DNA from: Drosophila pseudoobscura
Taxonomy: Eukaryota; Arthropoda; Insecta; Diptera; Drosophilidae
DNA: 64,000 nt
Reading direction: 5' to 3'
NCBI RefSeq assembly: GCF_009870125.1
Contig: NC_046683.1
Location: 5,952,001-6,016,000 of the forward strand
Part shown: positions 51,762 through 64,000 of the stretch, piece by piece
Layout: each line of letters starts with the position of its first letter
How positions within the stretch are numbered: position 1 is the stretch's first letter
The notes under the pieces: generated by a model
Seen by the model: the letters and a program-made list of their open reading frames with translations, nothing else
What the model was told of the DNA's origin: nothing
The model's database searches: none
Made by a program: the position numbers and the translations under genes

Positions 51762-53516
51762 CTTCACGTTTAGCTGTGGGAGCGTTTCGTCCTCCTTTCT
51801 CTGCGGTCGCAGAGTACGTAAGCCCAAGCCAAGCTCTGGGCCCCAGAGCCAAGCGGAGCTTCTTCTTTCGTACCGTACCGTTCTCAAAAGCTGTCTTCCG
51901 CTTCCGCTTGTTCCAGTCTATGGGTATGTCTCTGTATGTGTCTGTCGGTCGGTCTGTGTCGGTCTGAGGATTGTGTAAAGCCGTCGCTCAGGTGAGCTCT
52001 TGGATCTTGGGCTCAGCGCTCAGCGCTCAGCTGTTCGATGGATGCGTTTTTCGTGTCGCGCTTAATGTATCCTGGCCGGGTGTATATCGGGTATATCCTT
52101 TTGTTGTCGCTGTTTGTCTCGTTTTCTCGTTGCCGCTACCGCCCGCACTCAGCGCATTCAACGCATTCAACTTTGGTCGAAACTAAACGCAAGCGAACAG
52201 ATTTCACAACTAGACAAGCGCGCGTGGTGTTGTGATAAAGAATTCTATGATGAGTTTCGCTAACTTCGGAGTTTATTTTCAATGGGGCGGACGACATGTT
52301 TTCATTATTTATCAGCGTGGGCGTGGCCCACGCCATCCACCCCTGCAAAATGGCAGCCACGTCCTTTATGTAATGCCAGCCACTCGGCTCCGATTGGTCG
52401 CTGTCGCTGTGCTGGCAGCGACGCCGGCAGTTTCGTTCAGCTGGAATTGGACAGAGCCGTTTTGTCTCTACCTGGCGGCCGCGGCAAACTTGACGAAGCC
52501 AATACCAGTGTGGCGACATCAGAATGCGGCCAGGCGACTGCGCACTGGGCCACGGGGAGCAGCAGGAGGCCCAGTTCCAGTTCCAGGCCCAAATCCGGAC
52601 CCAACCACCCCGCAGAAGCACCCCTCCCCTCCTCCGCTCGTCCACGGCCCTGCCGCTTCCTGAGAGCGAGCGAGCGAGTGAGCATCGCAATGCCCCGCGT
52701 CCGGCATATGGCACAATTTTTTTTGTATTTTTATTTTACCTTTATTTTTGCTTTATTTTTTGGACAGGCAACGAGGCAGCGAGGTGCTGCGAGGGGCAGG
52801 GTGCTAGGGGGAAGGGGAGAGGAGAGGGGCAGCACAGCTCAAACAAAAGGCACAAAACGGCAACACGGCCAACAATGCCAAAACAAAAATGGGCGTACAT
52901 GTCGATGTGGGTGTGCGAGTGGGCGGGAATACAAGGTGGGAGAAGGTGGGGTCTTGCGTCAGGGATATTTTGCAGGTACTGCCAGCTGCCGAGGGTGGGG
53001 TCGAATGGGGGCAGGAGGAGTTGTGTCAGTTTGAAGTGGAATGGATGAGGCCTAGTTGTTGCAGTGTATTGTAACTGTTAAAAGCATGCAAAATACAAAA
53101 TCTCTTAAAGGGTGTTATCCAATGACTGCACCGAACCGGAACCAACCAAACAGGGTCCCTCGTAGAGTAAGTTCCTCCTTAATCAAACCCCAGAATCATT
53201 AAGATCATCTTAGCATTTACAGATTCATATTGCACACCTATCCTACATACACCAATCTACCATACTTTTCCCGTTTCAATCAATTTAATAAACGTACTTT
53301 ATACGCAATGGATGTGCTGGAGAATCACTGATCTTCACAATATTATACAAGTATTTTTCAGTGTGCGTTTTGGTCAGCAGGTATACTTTTGGTTAAAAGT
53401 GACGACTTCCAGGTTCTTCGAGAACCCATCACACTTTGACCAGTTTCAATCTATTGCTTTAAAGATGGATGGAAAGATATTCATAGAATATTTCTTTGGT
53501 CTTTAGCCTAGCTGGT

Positions 53517-53870
53517 ACATATATTAGATTTGGGTGAAAGTGGATGTGTATAACGCCCAGATGGAAGCGTTTCCGGCCCCATAAAGTATATATTCTAGAT
53601 CAGCATCAATAGCCGAGTCGATATAGCCATGTCGGTCTGTCCGACCCTAGATCTCAGAGACTAGAGCAAGCAAATTTTGTATCCAGAAGTCTGGGATAAC
53701 ACACAAAAAATGAAAATCGGTGGCTTACACAATTTTGAATATACAGGGAAACCGAAAACGCAGAATCATAGAAAATTAAAGTATATATTTCACTTGAATG
53801 ATCAAAATTTTAGTAATTTTTAATTTGGCGCTTGTGTCGCCATCTATGTGTGGCGTATGAGCAAAGTCCT
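53517..53870 (+). mobile_element. DINE-1/INE-1-like Helitron-type element
   Basis: The block at 53577-53640 (CATAAAGTATATATTCTAGA, a variant of CAGCATCAATAGCCGAGTCG, then ATAGCCATGTCGGTCTGTCC) is the signature core of an interspersed non-autonomous element common across Drosophila. It is followed by the usual ATCTCAGAGACTAGAG and ACAATTTTGAATATAC-type sequence. It has no coding capacity. End points are approximate. Confidence 0.65.
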
Positions 53871-54401
53871 ATGCCATGGAGCAGGATGCTTCAAAGCTTT
53901 TAAAAGCTTTCAATAACATGACTAAATAGCTTCAGAAAGCACATCGACGTTGAGCTTGATAAAAGCTTTGACTAGCGCCGATTCATTGGGACTTTTCCAA
54001 ACCCACCACCCCCGAAGAGCAAAGAAAACACATTTCAATTTTGTTTTCTGAGTTCACTTCATGTTCATTGTTTTCATTTCACTTTCTGTTCGTTTTTCGC
54101 GATGTTTGTTTGTTTTTTTTTTGTACAATTACCTAATACATTTGAAATCATTCGTACTTCACATGTTATTTGTAGAATCGTGTATAAAACTTTTTACAAG
54201 GATAGTCTAATACGGGAGTTCAGCTTGACCAAGAGGACCAGTGGCAATGAGGAACCCGATGTGCACACCGGAGATGAGAATGTAATTACGAACTGGGTGT
54301 GGTGATGGGCAATGAAGCACAACATGGCCTATAATGAATTTCATAAATTCGTTCAGGAATCATAATACCTTGTTGCATACGCAAGCCGATCTGATCTATT
54401 G

Positions 54402-54434
54402 ATCTTCCGATCCGATCCGATCCGATCTGATCAT
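54402..54434. repeat. (GATCC/GATCT)n pentanucleotide repeat
   Basis: Five to six tandem copies of a CCGAT/CTGAT unit. Confidence 0.8.
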
Positions 54435-54860
54435 TTTCTATAGCCTACAAATACTTCATATATTGAACCTAAGCTAATGCATATATCTAAACATTCAACA
54501 AAAATTTGAACTAATGCGCTAAGCTGGCAGCAAACGATTGGAAACAATGTTTGAAGGGCTGTGGGGAAGGTTCGATCTTTGGGAAGACTTGCTTGGGGTC
54601 GCGGTCGCGTAAGCCTACTTAGTATTCTAGCTATTCCAGATTCCATTGAGATCTATGGTCCTATGTCAAGTGTTATTGTTTTGTGATGTGATGCAGTTGT
54701 CTATGCGGTAGGCGGCGTGTGGGTTCTGTGCTCCAATTCCGGTTGGTTTGTGCGTCATTTGGTGGTACGATTTGCATTGCTTTGATTTGCTCATCTCGTT
54801 GCACAAAATCTTCTCTTAGAACCATCCTAAAGATGATAATCACATAGCTTTAGTTCTACT

Positions 54861-56030
54861 CTAGTGCTCCTTACGGCCTAGCAGGCTGTAGACGATGCGT
54901 TTCCGGGCCTGAACCTGGGCCCGCATGGCCTCTGTGTAAGGGTCGAAGGAAAGCAGGCGCTTCTTTCGTCTGAATATTCCTTCCTTGCGCAGAATGGCGC
55001 ATCGCAAGAGCGTCTCGTCGACGGGAAACTGCAGGAAGTCGAGAATGGCCCGCAGCTCGCGCTCCGTGTGGTGCACCAGGTCGTCGTAGAATACAACTTT
55101 AATACTGCCCGTAAAATTGCGCGCCCAGCTGAGATTCATTAGCTCCCAGCCCTTGAGCTTATTGCTCACGAACTGCTGCCAATCTGCGAAAGGAAAACGA
55201 AGCCAGTTAACAAAGTTTTTCAAGCACTTGGGGATCTATTACGCACATTTACCCTTTGTACGCTTGTAGCGATCGGGCGAGGCGAAGCCGATGTGGCCTC
55301 CGCTCTGTCGATTGAATTCGGCTATGATCGCCTTCTCGGGGTCCCGGACCAGGAGGATTGCTTTGGCGAATGGGGCCCAGGACTTGCCGCCCCATTCGTG
55401 GGTCTTTACCAATAATACTGAGCTGTTACACACGTTCTCCGCGGGGAAGCCTGTCTTGAGCAGTCCGTAGTCTTTGTAGATACTGCCTGTCAGTATTCCC
55501 GTAGCCTGTTGCAGCAGATATCTTAGCCAGGTGTTGCCACTGCCCGGGAAACTGGCCAAGGCCGTCAGCATGGGCGAGGCCTGCAGGCTGGCACTTACAT
55601 CGCTGGGCAGTGCTGTTGAATGTAAGATTTGCTTGAATATTGCCATCCAGAGGAGGAGTGCTCCTTCGATTAGTACTCACTATAGAAATCGGCCCTGTAG
55701 TCTGTGTAGTTTGGAAGATCTCGATTCATGTACTTCAGGTCGCGACACCAGCGAATGGTCATCTTGCGGCTGGGCATGGGAAACCGAGGACTATGAAAGC
55801 TGGGAAACTGTTGGCGAAGTATAGCATGAAAGTGAGTAAAGAGTGATCACTGATCAGTAGGTGGAGTGAGGAGTGAGGAGGGGACGCAGACTTACCTCGG
55901 CAAAACGTTCGATGCGAGGCCGTTTCGGATGCGATCCGGGTATGTTGTTCATGGAGAGGAATAGGACGCCGCCTATGTAGATGATGATGGTCGCCGAGAC
56001 ACCGAAAAAGCGCCAGCCTTGTAGTGCCAT
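54861..56030 (-). CDS. CG9164: WSCD-family membrane-anchored sulfotransferase-like protein
   Basis: A member of the WSCD1/2 sulfotransferase-like group, probably a Golgi type II membrane protein; the substrate is unknown. Exons are 56030-55896, 55807-55681, 55612-55253 and 55183-54861, giving 314 residues with consistent phases; introns are 88, 68 and 69 nt. Residues about 6-27 form a single signal-anchor ([18 protein letters not shown]). Residues 109-116 (FPGSGNTW) are the 5'-phosphosulfate-binding loop. [18 protein letters not shown] is the 3'-phosphate-binding region. The end is basic ([25 protein letters not shown]). The length matches the D. melanogaster protein known under this symbol, which lacks the N-terminal WSC domains of vertebrate WSCD1. 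It lies upstream of acj6 on the same strand, with no sign of co-regulation. Confidence 0.88.
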
Positions 56031-57266
56031 AACGCCGTCTTTGCATTACTGAAAGCGGAACACGGACATGCTGTAGTATATTGGTTTTATTGAATCCGAT
56101 ATGTAAAAATAATTCAAATGACTATGTTCGCATTAATGAAGTCAATTATTCTCTCTCCCATCCCCGGCTTTCTGTGTCCATCCGTCCACCTGTCTGTCTG
56201 TCGGTCTGTCTGAGCCAAAGCCCCGAACAGAACGGGAAACAATTTGAATTTCTGCTTCTGTTGATTTTGTTATGACAACGAAACAAATGCGCAAGGACTA
56301 GGCCCCATCGACAGCCATTTCCACTCTCGAATTTGTGCGGGACTGGGACTGGGCCTGGGCCTGGGCCTGAGACTGGTGCGGCCTGTCTTGGTAGCCCCGA
56401 ACAACCAAACACAGCAGTGACAGCAGCGGAAACAGGACCGTACTTGAGCCCCAAATGAAAAGCGGTGGAAAGCCGAGTAGGAAACTTTTCACCCTACAAT
56501 ATTGTCGGCAAAGGCGATTTCAATATACACCTTTGCAATTTAGAAAATTTGGTTTGATATGGGCTCTTCAGAAAAGGCAATCGGGAATCAGGAAAGGGCA
56601 CTATATGGCCGGATGGGGTCGATTCTTTCCTATCCCTATATGTCCTTCTGCTTGCCATATTATATCAAGTTAAGTGCACTGCAAACAGACCCCTTTTATT
56701 CAAAGAAAACAAACATAGATGGCAAAAAGGAATCCGTTAGTCGCATCTATAAGTTTCTGATGATAGTAGTAAGAGATCACGAATTCCTCGATGCCCACCC
56801 GACCTTCCCCAATGCAGGGAACAAGGTTGGCATGGCCCCTAATGTAACTACCACCAATGCTTCGGTAGCTCTGCTGATTTTCATTCGTTTTTAATTAAAA
56901 TACTTCTTCAGAAAACTTCTTACGCAGTTTCGAATTGGAATTTAATATTTTTTTTTAGCGAAAACCAAGAAATTCTAAAAAAATAGCTAATTTCCACAGA
57001 AACGTTATCTATGGGCATTAGTAAATTCCATAATCATAATAAAAAGGAAATTTAATATTTACCTATACATACATATACATGTACAAAAATATATTCCCCT
57101 AAATTGGGCTCATAATTGTGCAATAAAATTGTAAACGCCGAAATAATTTTCTCATCAATCAATGTCATGAAAGACACACCCAACCGAAATGGGTCAGGAT
57201 CTGGCCCAATTAATGACCAGACGAAGCTTAAGATGGGACTCAGTTAGGTGTGGTGAAAAGTACTGA

Positions 57267-57287
57267 ATACCCTTTAAGGAAGGGTAT
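57267..57287. mobile_element. ATACCCTT...AAGGGTAT hairpin, DINE-1-like remnant
   Basis: Perfect 8-bp arms at 57267-57274 and 57280-57287 surround TAAGG. It is the same palindrome as at 35670-35688. No longer element body is clear. Confidence 0.4.
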
Positions 57288-57514
57288 AGAGGAGCAGCAA
57301 AGAACAAGAAACGAAAAGCCTTGTCATGCCTTGTACGAACAACGAAATTCCTTGAGCTGCATAAAATGCTCACGAAATCCACAAAAAAACACCCATACCC
57401 ATGACCAGATACACAGATACTCACATACATGCCGCATACACTCAAACACATACACAGAAGACAAGCAGCTAAATGCGAAAATTTATGCAACAGCTGGGCA
57501 AAGTGTGCGAGGGG

Positions 57515-57572
57515 TGCTCCAACCAGCCAACAAGCCAACCAGCCAAACAGCCAAACAGCCAACCAGCCAACC
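57515..57572. repeat. (CCAACCAG/CCAAACAG)n tandem repeat
   Basis: Seven copies of an 8-bp unit with A/C alternation. Confidence 0.8.
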
Positions 57573-60500
57573 CTTGTCCTTGGCTCGAGAGATCCTTCAA
57601 GAGTTGATAAACCATTGCCTCAAATGACTGTGGGCAGAACCCCCTTCCTGCTTATCCCCTTGCCAAGACCCCAGCGGAACCGGAGATGACGATAGAAGAT
57701 ATCGAAGGATAGGTGGAGGTTGCCGCTCACTCCACACACCGCGAAACTTCTCGGGCAACCCACCACCACCCGAAACTAGTTCATGCTGTGGAGAAAAAGG
57801 GAGAACAGAATAAAAAGAATGCTGACTACATAATGAAATGAAATGTCGAGGCTGCCGAATGGAAATAGAGAAATATAATAGAAAATGAGATGCGGAAAGG
57901 GAGGACTAGGGCTGGCGGTCCCATGGCAGGGGCAAAGACGAACAATAATTTGATTCTTTTAGGGCATAAATCAGACAAAAGCCACGCACATCGCCACAGT
58001 CAGCGACAATAGCTCGTGAATCCCTCTTCCAGGTGGGACCCAGCCCTGCCCCAAAATCAGGCCAGAGAACAAAGCCGAACAGAGTAGTGAAGAGATGAGA
58101 AGAGCAGAGCAGAGCAGAGCGAACAAATTTTACATAATAATTATAAGTGGGATGGGTAGGGGAGCCAAGCCCCAACCCAAACCCCAATCCCAATCCCACC
58201 TATAAATATGCATTTTCCATGCGACCCCTGATCCAAGCCAGATCCGAACAAATGTGCGGAATAATCACTTTCAAAGAGGGGGATTCACTCGCACAATCAT
58301 CATCGGGGGAGACGCTGACGTCTGACCCAAAAGGGGGGGCTATAAGTGCGAATACGATTTTGAGTGCACAATTTTCGAATGAAATAAACAAAAGAACTAT
58401 GCAGAGCCGATTTCAGCCAGTATATGAGTAAATGTCTGTTTTCTTTGTGTTTCCTAATGTTCTGGTGTTTTGCTGCTCTGATTTCGTTCTAGACAAAGAT
58501 TTCCCCCTACTCTGGCCCCCTGAAATAGCCCACACGCATGTCGGGAAAATGTAAACAAATAACTTTCGGGTCTGTTCTCTGGTTCTGCGATTGTGCGGTG
58601 ATATTTGACTTACCGATACCGATGGTTATTCCTCTGGCCTACCCCTTTCGCTCCTCGGCAAGCGGATGGCCTTAGGCACAGACACAGACACAGACACACA
58701 CACTCTACACACTACACACCCACCACCCACTGTTTACAGGAGAGCAAACAAAATCCCGCTACATGCCACACACAGTGAATCCACAGCCAGCGTAATCAGA
58801 ATGGCAATAGGAATTTGAATTGGAATTGAAAATGGAATTGGATTCCGAAATGTAACTTTGCTTTAATTGAGACAATTCTGCGCACAGGTTTCGCGACTGT
58901 TGTATAAATATACGACGGGTACATGGCACGGACACAGACAGACACACACCACAAAAAACTAGAGGAAAAAACAACGAAAACAATCACAAAAAAACCAACG
59001 AACAAAAGCAAACAAATGTAAACTATTTGTGCTGTTTTTTTGCTGTTATGCCTGGGGCCAGCCGTTGCCGATGCCGTTGCCGTTGCTGTTGCTGTTGTCG
59101 TTGCCGCGTCCGTGTCCCGTGTGCTGTGGCGCTCAAGAATTTCTGCTCAGAGCAGCAGAAGCAGTCCGTGGCAGAGAGGCAGCAGCAGAAGCAGCCAGCG
59201 ACAGCGGCAATGGCAGTGGCAGCATCGCTGGGGGATGATAAAAGCTTGTGCACAGAGCGTTGCCAGACCCTCCCCCGAGTAAGTGTGGCAACACTGTTCG
59301 CTGAACCCACCCTCGCCTCGCGCAACTGCTTTTCCAAGTGAAATGCGCAGGTCCTGCTGCCTGAGTTTTCTGTCGCTGCCAACAGAGGGCACCAGGGGTG
59401 CCCTGCCACTTACCGTTAACCGGAAGCTTGTATATCGAAAGCGGAGACAGTGTTGCCACGCGTGTCTGCGAAATTGCCCAAGAAAATGGCCGTTCCTTGC
59501 CCCACTCAATAAGCAGATAGATTGTGGCTTTCTTTGTAATGTTTTTTGGTTTTTCTCTTTCTTTTATTTAAATACGTTTGTATGTTTGTTCTTTTCTTTC
59601 ATATTTCACCTTGGTTGCACTGGGTTTTACGAGTACGTCACTTGCATCGGTTTCTCTTGGTTTGATGTTCGTATCTAGGTTCGTATTATTTTAGCAACAT
59701 CATACCTTATGGTGAGTAAAAGTTGATATGATGTAGATTTGGCACACTAAAAATTAACTCGCAACCGAAGGCAAGTTCGCAGTTCTCTGTCTTTCATCGT
59801 ACATATGTACATACGCGTATGTATTTCCCATTTGTTCTTCATTTATTTGCGGCTCTTTAACATGTGCTAATTTCTTTGTTTGGTTTAGGTATTCCTTTTA
59901 GTTTAGTTTAATTTATCATTTTTCATTTTTGCATATAATTTTCACTATAAGTACATGCTGTTTAGTATCTGTCAACATTGCGAAATTAGCAATTAGGAGG
60001 AAAAAAAAAAATATATGTACTCGTATTTATACAATTATGTATGCATTTTTTTACTTTAGACTCGTGTGGGACTCTTTATGCGCTACCTTAAACTAATGTA
60101 CAAAAATATCGGTAACTTAAAGACGAGCAATTTAAAATTTAAAATCAACAACGACAACAGATCGCGGTATTTTGCGAGTAATTTAATATAATACACAGAG
60201 TAATTCATAATTGGTTTCTTTCTTCATCTTCCTCTTCTTCTTCTCCTTCTCCTACTCCTTTATCTCCAATAATCGGGGGCACGTTAAAAACAATTTTTAA
60301 AACTGATCCATATACATAATTGACTCACAGTGTTTCGTTGGTTGGCAACAATTGAACTGAGAGTGAGTTGTACGAAAAAAGCTATATCGAAATGGGCCCT
60401 GGATGCGGGCGGGGCGGGGCGGTTTGGGTTGGGTCGGCTTGGGTCGAGGGGATAGCTATATGTTGGCTTTGGGGCTATGATCCACGCTAAATGATCCTCT

Positions 60501-63284
60501 CTGGAAATACCCCTAACTGGATTTCCCCATTCCTCTATAAACATTCTTTATATGGCTTTTATTATAATTAGATTTTGCTAGGTTTTCCCTTTGTGTCTAC
60601 ACATTACGAGTACTTCACGTTTTTATAAAAAAGAGAGAGAAAAAAAAAACGTTTTGTGGTCCCTGGCGTATGTAATTCAATTGAAATGGTTTCTTTTTGC
60701 ATTTAAACTTGGCATTCAATAACAAAGAAACCCAATAGATACCAATAAAGTAAATCAAAAAATTCGTTTCCTTATAAGGTAAGTTCATCTTCTTTGGCCT
60801 TTTGTCCTTGCTTCGATCTTCCCCATCTGCTTCCATCTACGTCCCTCCCTTCTTCCTAAGCCTTCTTGCTACTCCTCCGTCTAGTTGTTTTGTAACTATT
60901 TATATTACTTAAGTTTTGTGCTTGTCTTTTTTCGTTTTTTGTCTTATTAGATTTAGTTGGACTGCTTAGCTGGCTGTGATCCATTTTTAGTTGTTCTTGT
61001 TCTTTGTTTTGTTTAGTTTTTTTTTGTTATATTGAACCCATTTTTGAGTATTTGTTCCTTGAATTTCAGTTTTGTGTTTGTTTGTGGCTAACTACAGGTA
61101 GTAGATAAGTAGATATAGTATCCGTTTAGTTAGTATTTCGTTGAAGTACGCATGTGTATGTGTGGCGTGTATCTGTATGTGTATCTGTGTGTGGGTGTGC
61201 CTTAGTGCGCTAATTACAATACGAGACCTATCGATGTTATCGATAGCCTTAGCCATAGCGATTGCGATAGCAGTAAGTTCGGGGATAAGTTTCTGAGTAC
61301 AGTTACGTCGTCTTTTGCTGCTAAGTAAGTTGTCGCTACGAAACGCTCTATTGGTGCCTGCTGTTAGGGTTAACTTCTCTACTGACTATACTTGCTGGCT
61401 ACTCTGAATTGAGTGACTGATTTGGCCTGATTCTAGGACCTGCAACTGCAACTGTCTCGGTTCGTTTTCTTTAGTTTAGCATTAGGCTAGAGCAACAAGT
61501 AGATCGATGGGTAAACAAATGAAGAAAAAGTTTAACAAAACAAACCTAACTATCTGTTCCTTTGTTTAGATTTTTTAGATTTTCTTTGGTTTGGTTTTCG
61601 CTTAAGAGATACATTTAAAGAGCTTTAAGCTTACGGCTTGAGTTTCGGTTTCGATTTCGAAATTGATCTAGAACTGCACTAATCTACTTAAGTGTTAGAG
61701 TTGCCTTTCTTATATCGAAATAGTTCTCAATTAGGGATCGTGTATGATGAATCAGATGAGCACGGGATGGCGATGGGGACGGAAACGGGGGACAAAGACA
61801 GCAAGCGTGAGATTAGGCAAACGAAACCGAAGGGGAGAGTGTTTTTCTGGGGGTAAAAATCGCATAGTATTGGGACTAGGCATCTAGTCTAAGTTTTAGA
61901 TAGGTTTGACTAACGCTTAGATAGGCTCAACAGCACAAACTGAGGGTTTTTCAACAAGTAAATCGCTAATCTATGCATATTATAAGCTCTATATATAGAT
62001 ATATATGTATGTATGTTTGTTTTTTATGTGTGTGTTTGTGTGTATGTGTATGCATGTAATGTACGTATGTGTTGTAGGCATGTGTGTGCCTTTTGAAATG
62101 GTTGCCCTTTCTATTTCAAAACATTTGTCCGAATCGATTAGTATTTAAAACGTTTCTTAAATAGTTTTCTATATCAGTTATTAAAGCTTTCGGTTTTCAT
62201 TAGACTAGTTCATATATATATATCAATATATATGTATATATAACTATGTATATTTCTGTGTGTATATATATATATACGTACTTAAAATATATATGTATGT
62301 ATATGTTCCATAGTCTCTAATAATAAGAGGTATATACATTTTTATAGAGAGAGCCCGTCCCTGCCGCAATGTTCCAGAAACAAAAACTGATCGATCGGTA
62401 CACCTATGTATACGGTGAAAAAATGGTAAATTCTAATATTGAGATATAGATACAGACACTGAAAAAACATGCTCGTGATGGCATGGACGTTTTTTAGGAC
62501 GGTTTAATGTGGGAATCATCATCTGGCTCGCACGCACGCACGCAGACACTAATTTCTCAATCATCCATCAATCAAGCACTCAAACACCTATATACATAGT
62601 ACTTATTAGTACCTTCTTATTAATCTAAGTCCTAGCAAAATGAAGCAAGAATGGCAATAAAATAACGCCTGAAATCGGCAGATCAAAATCCCACTAGAAT
62701 TGGTTTCTCTGAGAGTTCTCCTAGCATTATCCACTGAGAAATAAGCGGACTGAAATCGTTGAGATATAAATTTCCCAGTGGTTTGTTCTTTTGCCAGGTT
62801 TCGTAGTCGGCAATCAAAAATAAACGAAAGCGAAACCATATAGAGCTGATGCTGGAACACGGGTGGAGGAACTCTCTGACTATTTTGTGTGTTGTTGTTG
62901 GTTTAGTTGTAGTTTTTACTTTAAATCTACTTGGAAATATATATAGTATATATATATCCTATTTGAATGTTTTACTTTATATATGTATACTATATTTGGG
63001 TTTCTTTCTTCTTTAGTTTCCATTTTGGGGGATCGTTAAGGCTAAACATACAATATAGAATATAGATCTATATTTCCTCTTTAGTTTGTATATCGAAGTG
63101 TATATATATATATGTATATATATATATATGGGTTTTATATATATATTTAGTTCTTGTACCATTGTAATACTGTCCGAATTGCTTATGGGTTGTCCTCGTC
63201 CAGTGTTGTGGCTGCTATGGGATTGGATACGGAAGGTGTTCTCTGGTTAGGGTATGGGGGGATATTTGGTCGCGGTTATAGTTC

Positions 63285-64000
63285 TCAGAGCTTGTCTTTA
63301 TCACGATCGATGCTCATTGCTTTGAAGATGCCACGTCCGATGCCGTAACGCAGGTTGAATTGGTCCAGACTGGAAGCCCTCGGCCGCTGGCTGCCACTCT
63401 GGATCCCGCTGCCACTCGATGTGGGTCCAGCTCCTGTTGCGGGCGCCTCACCAGCCAAGCCGCTGGTGCCGCTACCAATGGGGCCGCCGGAGCCTCTGGC
63501 CAACTGCTCGTCCATGTCCGTCTCGCTGAACTCCGTTTCGGTGTCACTGAACTTGCGGCGCCGACGCAGGAACGTGCTGCAGTGTTTCAGGTCGCCCAGA
63601 TTGTCGGATAGTGAGTGTCCGCGCTTGCGCTCCTGCCGCTCCATCTCGGCGGCCAGCATTCGCACCTCCCAATCGTTGTTCCCGGTCCCACTGGCGGTAA
63701 GCTCTTCATCCGCCTCGGCCTCTGCTTCCGCTTCCGCTTCTTCTTCATCCTCGTCGTCCTCCTCTTCCGCAATGTTCAGCTTACTCGACGAGGAGCTCGA
63801 GCTGGAGCTCTCACCAATGTCCAGAATCACGCTATCCGAGAGCCGTGTGAGGTTGCCCGTTACGTCCGAGACCACCATGCCACTGGGTTTGCTACCGTCC
63901 GCCCCACTGAACCTGCCATCGCCAGCGGCTCCACTCCACTCGCGATATCCTCTGCTGCTGCTGCGTCCATTCCCCTGCCCCGTATAGAAGCTGGGATGGC
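63285..64000 (-). CDS. C-terminal exon of unrecognised acidic Ser-rich protein (partial)
   Basis: Not recognised. The minus-strand frame is open from the window edge to TGA at 63287-63285, about 238 residues with no splice site needed. The visible part is Gly/Ser-rich at first. A poly-Ser run (about 63775-63815) is followed by an acidic Glu/Ala/Asp stretch (about 63690-63770), a basic segment (CSTFLRRRRKFSDTETEF, about 63530-63590), Gly/Ser/Pro low complexity, and a compact end, SSLDQFNLRYGIGRGIFKAM, then a charged DRDKDKL terminus. The RRRRKFSD and RPRASS motifs are plausible basophilic-kinase sites. Codon use is strongly fly-like. It probably belongs to a larger neuronal or signalling protein; no function is claimed. 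Confidence 0.75.
   Translation of the reverse strand, partial: HPSFYTGQGNGRSSSRGYREWSGAAGDGRFSGADGSKPSGMVVSDVTGNLTRLSDSVILDIGESSSSSSSSSKLNIAEEEDDEDEEEAEAEAEAEADEELTASGTGNNDWEVRMLAAEMERQERKRGHSLSDNLGDLKHCSTFLRRRRKFSDTETEFSETDMDEQLARGSGGPIGSGTSGLAGEAPATGAGPTSSGSGIQSGSQRPRASSLDQFNLRYGIGRGIFKAMSIDRDKDKL

Larger units (their letters stand above)
51047..54860. other. acj6 upstream region / intergenic to CG9164
   Basis: About 3.8 kb containing the acj6 5' UTR and promoter. A possible UTR donor (GTAAGT on the minus strand) is at 51129-51124. CG- and GC-rich islands lie at 51400-51900 and 52380-52680, with a CGTTTGA/GTTGC repeat block and a DINE-1-like element listed separately. The transcription start cannot be fixed. 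Confidence 0.45.
56031..63284. other. Intergenic DNA, probably including a long 3' UTR of the next minus-strand gene
   Basis: 7.3 kb without a convincing exon. The left half (56.0-59.4 kb) has CG-richer patches, possibly the CG9164 leader and promoter. From 59.5 to 63.28 kb the plus strand is T-rich with many TATATA and GTATGT runs, as expected for an A-rich long 3' UTR of the minus-strand gene ending at 63285 (inference). Minus-strand AATAAA candidates occur near 59565-59575. Confidence 0.4.

Noticed and set aside
52136..53048. Several long open frames on both strands
   Set aside because: GC-rich island upstream of acj6; overlapping frames on both strands without bias toward one, no domain.

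Overview
The window is Drosophila-type nuclear DNA: GT-AG introns of 50-80 nt, fly codon use, and a set of genes that can be recognised as the dah - HDAC6 - CG6227 - acj6 - Pp1-13C - CG9164 neighbourhood of the X chromosome (Muller element A, around 13C-F in D. melanogaster). Several proteins differ from what I know of D. melanogaster (for example an N-terminally extended PP1), so this is probably another species, possibly of the obscura group. The species call is inference; the gene identities are much firmer. No tRNA, rRNA or CRISPR was seen.

Layout. 0-19 kb is gene-dense: the 3' part of dah (+); an unrecognised 642-residue protein (-); HDAC6 (+), divergent from it; a possible decayed reading frame (-); a Mak11/PAK1IP1-like WD40 gene (-); and the DDX46/Prp5 helicase CG6227 (+). 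The last two share a ~0.7 kb divergent promoter carrying DRE-like sites and two exact copies of core-promoter motif 1. 19-51 kb is dominated by acj6 (-), a POU-IV neuronal transcription factor of eight coding exons, with an 18.3 kb and a 7.5 kb intron. The 18.3 kb intron hosts two intronless genes: a PP1 catalytic subunit (Pp1-13C, same strand) and an unrecognised acidic 194-residue ORF (opposite strand) with its own TATA box and ATTAAA signal. 51-55 kb is the acj6 upstream region, with short-period repeats and a Helitron/DINE-1-like element. CG9164 (-), a membrane-anchored WSCD-type sulfotransferase-like protein, lies at 54.9-56.0 kb. The rest is AT-rich noncoding DNA ending in the C-terminal exon of an unrecognised acidic, Ser-rich protein (-) that runs off the window.

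The most informative sequence-level findings are in acj6 and HDAC6. In acj6 a tandem 3' splice site six bases apart adds or removes two basic residues at the homeodomain N-terminus (the I-POU / twin-of-I-POU switch), and a 57-nt last intron whose retention replaces the C-terminus. In HDAC6 the start ATG is the only coding content of its first exon, and retention of one intron removes the ubiquitin-binding zinc finger. All exon models are read by eye and checked by phase arithmetic; none has transcript support here.
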